DNA from: Paraburkholderia sp. D15 | Lineage (GTDB): Bacteria > Pseudomonadota > Gammaproteobacteria > Burkholderiales > Burkholderiaceae | Assembly (NCBI RefSeq): GCF_029910215.1 | Contig: NZ_CP110395.1 | Span: forward strand, 806,001-870,000 | Length of the DNA: 64,000 nucleotides | Direction of reading: 5' to 3' | Shown: positions 60,901 to 64,000 of the stretch, one piece after another | How the letters are laid out: each line of letters begins with the position of its first letter | How positions within the stretch are numbered: the stretch's first letter is position 1 | Made by a program: the position numbers and the translations under genes | The notes under the pieces: model-generated | What the model saw: only the letters and a program-made list of their open reading frames with translations | Database searches by the model: none | Told to the model about the DNA's origin: nothing

Positions 60901-61061
60901 CTAAAGGTCGGCGTGGCGGCGTCGATGCCGAGCGGCGTCGGCGCGTTTGCGATCGACACGCTCTTGATGCTCGCGCTCTCGGCGGCGCTGGCGGATGTTG
61001 CCGTGTAACACCACAGCGTGACTGCGGAAGCGAGGGCTGAAACGAGTCGTTGATTTTTCAT
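57987..61061 (-). CDS. Secreted GH78 alpha-L-rhamnosidase
   Basis: A 1024-aa exported glycoside hydrolase: signal peptide (cleavage near TATSASA-AESA), N-terminal beta domains, and a GH78 (alpha/alpha)6 catalytic domain with the DERLGWTGD motif near residue 627 and GATTMWERWDG plus SFNHYAYGSVGEW. It hydrolyses terminal alpha-L-rhamnose. ATG 61061 begins the signal peptide. Lying inside a rhamnose polysaccharide locus, it may trim or turn over the glycan, or release rhamnose from exogenous substrates. Confidence 0.92.
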   Translation of the reverse strand: MKNQRLVSALASAVTLWCYTATSASAAESASIKSVSIANAPTPLGIDAATPTFSWVIAADQRDQKQTAYQIRVASSPEKLEKPDLWDSGKVTEDQSQFVPYKGAPLRSRARYFWSVRIWDAQGQPSAWSKPAWWEMGLLKNTDWQQAKWIGRNGSVPLPPDLIKWQIPAITAQLKPGDAQGQSFTTDHAIVSVSAEVPTFTTTNSSFTLSLYANGPGGKLLARQRIENHPDNHWATLKLDKPLPAGKYYFEQSDVSGKVGWYTFPDCKYAYGKAYVNKKEIQGDRKTKWEISGTRERDGLTSQLRREFDAKKTVKSARLYITALGTYRAEINGQPAGADYLAPGWTDYDKRVQYQTYDVTNLVRTGRNAIAVDLGPGWYAGNIGSLGPNQYGQLPYLRAQLELLYTDGSSEQIATDGSWKSALGPMISTDLIMGDEYDARLETPGWKLPNYDDKDWKPVLVGPATKAAMVAQADPPIRVEREIKPVKVTQTKAGTYIYDMGQNMVGVVRMSTQGNAGQVLTLRYAEVLNPDGTLYTDNLRTAKATDQYTMSGKGVENYEPAFTFHGFRYVEVSGATSQPDIVGRVLTTDMPSTMSFSTNVPMLNQLQHNILWSQRGDFLSVPMDTPARDERLGWTGDIGAFAGTAAYNMRTLSFLGKWLTDLRDTQSPAGAFADVAPTIQGIGTANAGWGDAGVSVPWTLYQRYGDPRILEDNFAAMERWVAYLAKDSKDYLRPDTGYGDWLNVDDETPKDLIATAFFADSAHTLARAARVLKKDPRRYDELFENIRRAFARAYVLPNGRLKADTQTAYVLALGMDLVPADLRKPAADRLVELIKNKNWHLSTGFLGTPRLLPALSETGHTDVAYRLLLQTTFPSWGYQIGKGATTMWERWDGIRPDGSFQSKTMNSFNHYAYGSVGEWMYQNVAGIRAAAPGFQRFVVKPVAGGDVHAVDARYESGYGPITVRWNDTGGKSELDVGVPVNTSAEIWVANTGGKVQGDGARFVRNEPGFAVYEAGSGNYRFTVR

Positions 61062-61319
61062 GTGGCTGGATTGTGATCCCGGCTTTCCGCCGGGGCGCCG
61101 AAGCAGCTTCGAAGAGGTCCGACATGGTAGCAGGAGATGCTTTGGACGGAAGCTGACCAAGCGTCCGGCGCGGGCCGGGTCGGTCGCCGCAGCCGCAGCC
61201 GCAGCCGCTTCAAGTGTTCGAAGCGCATTGAATGCGTTGCAGGACGGGAGACGGCGTTCGTCGTCTGCCGCCCGCCAACTTGCCGGCGGCAGGTGAAATT
61301 CACGCCGCCGCGAGCCGGC

Positions 61320-62600
61320 TCAAGTGCCGTTGCCGGTCTTGTCGGCGTAGGTCGCGAGTGCCGCGAGGATGGCGACCATGGTTGCGTAGAAAGCGACGGT
61401 GAGCTTGAGGTCGAAGGTTTCGACCGTCAGCCCGAAGATCCAGAAGCCAACCACGAAAGTCAGCCCCATCAGCGCGGCACGGCCGGCCGGCGCCGTCGGC
61501 GTATTCAGCCGTTTCCAGAAGATCACGCCGGGCACCACATAGATGGCGAGCAGCGCCAGGCCGCCGATCAGGCCGTAATCCGTCAGATACGCCAGCATCT
61601 GGTTGTGCGTCTCGCCTTCGCCCGTTTGCGCGGCGACAGGCGTCAACACGCCTGACGCCGAAAAGGACGGCATGCTGTCACGGAAACCGTGAGCGCCGAG
61701 GCCGAAGACAGGGTGAGCCTCGATGATCTTCACGGCGGCTTCGTACAGTTGAAGGCGAATGCCGAGCGACGTATCGCGTTGCCCCTGTTCGTAGTGCAAT
61801 AAGTCTGACGATATATCGGTGACGCGGTCGCGCGCCGTATGCGAAAAGGTGAAAACGCCAACGACGATCGCCAGCATGGCGATCGGCAGCACCAGCTTCC
61901 AGCGCCGCGATTTGCCGCGGCCGCGCACGTACAGGATCAGCACGGCCACCACCGGCACCGCGATCCAGCCGCCGCGCGAACCGGTCAAGACCGACGCGGC
62001 GAGCCCGGCGACCAGCCCGGCGATCTTGATGACGCGTACCGGCAGATTGTCCTTGCGCCACCAGTTCAGCGACAGGATGGACAGCGCGCCGAGCACCAGC
62101 GCGATGTCGCCGTAGTGAATCGGATTCAGAAAGCGGCTGCTGAGCCGGTCGATGCCGGAAACTTTCGGTGCAACGAGCAGCACGGCGAGCGACACCACCG
62201 CGCCCAGCGCGAACGACAGATCGGCCCACGCGAGCGTGCGCGGCGAGGTGCGGCGCAACACCAGAAAAAGCGGCGCCGCGGCGAGAAAACGCGACGGCGA
62301 ATCGAGGGTATTGGATATCACGCTGAGGTGCCGCAGTTCGCTGACCAGCGTGGCCGCGAGCGGGCACGCCATGGCGATGCAGATCCGCGTATCCGCGCTG
62401 TCCCAGCGTAACGGCGCGAAGCCGGTCCACATGCGCGGGCCGAACAGCAGCGCGAGCGAAATCACCGCCGCCGCAATGGACAGCGCGCTGGCGCCGCCAT
62501 GCAGCAACAGGGTGGCCGCGGGATACGTGAGCAGGAAAAACGCTGGCAACAGGCTGCGGAGGCTGACGCTCAGGCGAGAAGGAGTAGCGGGCGTCGACAT
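61320..62600 (-). CDS. O-antigen ligase/polymerase-like protein
   Basis: A 426-aa, about 11-12 TM protein of the O-antigen ligase (PF04932-like) type. LTGSRGGWIAVPVVAVLIL and a large periplasmic loop with FGLGAHGFRDS are family-like. It could be WaaL or Wzy; it is oriented with the GlcNAc-1-P transferase gene, 198 bp apart. Confidence 0.78.
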   Translation of the reverse strand: MSTPATPSRLSVSLRSLLPAFFLLTYPAATLLLHGGASALSIAAAVISLALLFGPRMWTGFAPLRWDSADTRICIAMACPLAATLVSELRHLSVISNTLDSPSRFLAAAPLFLVLRRTSPRTLAWADLSFALGAVVSLAVLLVAPKVSGIDRLSSRFLNPIHYGDIALVLGALSILSLNWWRKDNLPVRVIKIAGLVAGLAASVLTGSRGGWIAVPVVAVLILYVRGRGKSRRWKLVLPIAMLAIVVGVFTFSHTARDRVTDISSDLLHYEQGQRDTSLGIRLQLYEAAVKIIEAHPVFGLGAHGFRDSMPSFSASGVLTPVAAQTGEGETHNQMLAYLTDYGLIGGLALLAIYVVPGVIFWKRLNTPTAPAGRAALMGLTFVVGFWIFGLTVETFDLKLTVAFYATMVAILAALATYADKTGNGT

Positions 62601-62798
62601 CTCTTGTTTGACTTGAGGCGGCCGTCAAGACGGCGAAATACACGATGCGGGCCGTCGCGGCGGCCCAATCTGCGGTATCTGCGAGGGCGCCATTGTACCT
62701 TTTTCACAAACCGCCGAACCGCTTGTGCGGGAGCGTCGAACAACTTCGCAACGCTTTCCAGCGGGCACGCTGACGGTGCGCTTTCGATCACCTCACAC

Positions 62799-63899
62799 TT
62801 ACCGTTTAGCCCGCCTCACCACCATCCACCGCGGCGACTTGAACCGCACAATACTCACATACAGCCACACGTAAGTCGCCGCGAACACCATCACAAAACA
62901 GAACAGGTGCAGCGTGTGCCGCCAGAACAGCGTGGCCGGCACGACCGCGATCAGACACAGCAGCCACAGATAAGGCGAGGTCAGCGAATTGCGCCGCGTC
63001 AGCTCGTGCGCGGTACGTGCGCCGACCGCCCAGCGCATCAGCCGCTTGTACACCAGCATGTGCAGATGCACGCCATCGGGCATGCCGGGCGACATGCCGC
63101 GGATGAATTTCTTGCGGTAGATCGAGAAGCAGGTCTCGAAGATCGGGTACATGAACAGCAGCACGGGGTACCACGCGGACACGTCGCGGTTGCGCATGAC
63201 CAGCAGGATCGAGGTTTCCGCCAGCATGAAACCGACGAAGTACGCGCCGCCGTCGCCGAGAAAGATCAGCCCCGCCGGGAAATTCCAGATGAAGAAGCCA
63301 AGTACCGCGCCCATCATCATCAACGAGGTAGAGAGCACCACCGCGTCGTGCACCTGAAACGCCACGTAGGCGAGCGACGCGAACATCATGAACGCGACCA
63401 TCGACGCCAGGCCGTTGAAGCCGTCGATGATATTCACCGCGTTGGCGAGCGCGGCGACCGCGAGCACCGTCACCGCGCAGGAAATCACCGCATACGACAG
63501 CAGGAAATCGAGCGGCGGCACGCTGATGCGCGTGACGGCGATATCCAGCAGGAAATACGCGAGCGCGGCGGCGCCCATCGTGCAGACGAGGCGCGCTAGC
63601 GGCGACACCTTCTTGGTCAGATCCTCGACGAGACCCGAGCCGAAGGCCGGCATGCCGCACGCGATCAAACCGAGAATGCCGCCCGACACCACCGGATACG
63701 CGTAGTGCAACTGCGCGGCGGACACGGTCAGCCCAAGCAGAATCCCCACGCCGCCGATGCGCGGCACCGGCCGCGCGTGAAATTTCTGCACGCCGGCCAG
63801 ATCGGTATCGGTGGAGAATTTTTCATGCAGATGCGCATAGCGCACGATCAACAGCGTGATCAGCAGTGAGACGAGAAAGCCGAGCGCAAAACTAAGCAT
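62799..63899 (-). CDS. WecA/WbpL-type undecaprenyl-phosphate sugar-1-P transferase
   Basis: A 366-aa polytopic PNPT-family transferase. It shows NAVNIIDGFNGLASM, IFLGDGGAYFVGF and PGMPDGVHLHMLV. It starts O-unit synthesis on undecaprenyl phosphate with a GlcNAc-like sugar. ATG 63899 gives MLSFALGFLVS; a TTG 36 bases upstream is less likely. It is a second initiator besides the PglC-like protein. Confidence 0.9.
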   Translation of the reverse strand: MLSFALGFLVSLLITLLIVRYAHLHEKFSTDTDLAGVQKFHARPVPRIGGVGILLGLTVSAAQLHYAYPVVSGGILGLIACGMPAFGSGLVEDLTKKVSPLARLVCTMGAAALAYFLLDIAVTRISVPPLDFLLSYAVISCAVTVLAVAALANAVNIIDGFNGLASMVAFMMFASLAYVAFQVHDAVVLSTSLMMMGAVLGFFIWNFPAGLIFLGDGGAYFVGFMLAETSILLVMRNRDVSAWYPVLLFMYPIFETCFSIYRKKFIRGMSPGMPDGVHLHMLVYKRLMRWAVGARTAHELTRRNSLTSPYLWLLCLIAVVPATLFWRHTLHLFCFVMVFAATYVWLYVSIVRFKSPRWMVVRRAKR

Positions 63900-64000
63900 G
63901 AAAGTGGGCCTGAGCGAAGACGCGGAATTATACAAACGAAATACGACCGTCCCGCCAGGCGCGACGGTCGCGCAAACCGCGAGAAATCCCGGATAGTGAG

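Overview
The window is GC-rich throughout. Its gene content and order point to a betaproteobacterium of the Burkholderiaceae, most likely Paraburkholderia or a close relative: CIRCE-controlled groES-groEL, thiD divergent from a rubredoxin gene, the yqgE-ruvX-pyrR-pyrB-pyrC' block, a DUF3138-type outer membrane protein, and a large rhamnose/N-acetylfucosamine polysaccharide locus. The genus is inferred from gene content and order and was not tested by alignment. No rRNA, tRNA, insertion sequence, prophage or CRISPR array was seen.

Layout. 1-2.4 kb: end of a polysaccharide locus (flippase, glycosyltransferase). 2.4-6.1 kb: a zinc-ribbon/membrane protein with a Gln/Ala-rich repeat, a small exported protein and a SphA/phenol-MetA family outer membrane protein, all on the minus strand. 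6.8-18.6 kb: a polyamine/agmatine cluster with two orphan PotF-like binding proteins, a DUF3138 protein, four agmatine deiminase family proteins (one cytoplasmic, three with Tat-type leaders, two of these probable lipoproteins), an N-carbamoylputrescine amidase and a LysR regulator. 18.7-24.1 kb: an OmpR/EnvZ-type two-component system divergent from dipZ and an exported one-cysteine msrA. 24.3-25.7 kb: a hypothetical protein and a low-information stretch. 25.7-36.3 kb: housekeeping genes (groES, groEL, thiD, rubredoxin, a FimL/ChpA-N-like protein, yqgE, ruvX, pyrR, pyrB, a non-catalytic dihydroorotase homologue, plsC). 36.4-64 kb: apaH, then a surface polysaccharide locus.

How the genes work together. 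The polysaccharide locus makes dTDP-L-rhamnose (rfbBDAC) and UDP-L-FucNAc (fnlABC-like). It probably also makes a 4-amino-4,6-dideoxy sugar (WbpM/PglF-like dehydratase, DegT aminotransferase, GNAT). It supplies two candidate initiating phosphosugar transferases (PglC-like and WecA/WbpL-like), a flippase, two polymerase/ligase-like proteins, Wzz, glycosyltransferases and a secreted GH78 alpha-L-rhamnosidase. In the agmatine cluster, cytoplasmic AguA and AguB would convert agmatine to putrescine, while the exported deiminases and binding proteins suggest an extra periplasmic arm. A 24-bp near-repeat upstream of both halves suggests one regulator controls them. dipZ, msrA and the divergent two-component system look like a periplasmic methionine-sulfoxide repair unit.

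The most unusual content is the expanded, partly exported agmatine deiminase cluster with its shared upstream motif. Next come the one-Cys exported MsrA paired with a DipZ that carries a hexanucleotide-repeat linker, and the polysaccharide locus with duplicated WbpM-like dehydratases and its own rhamnosidase.
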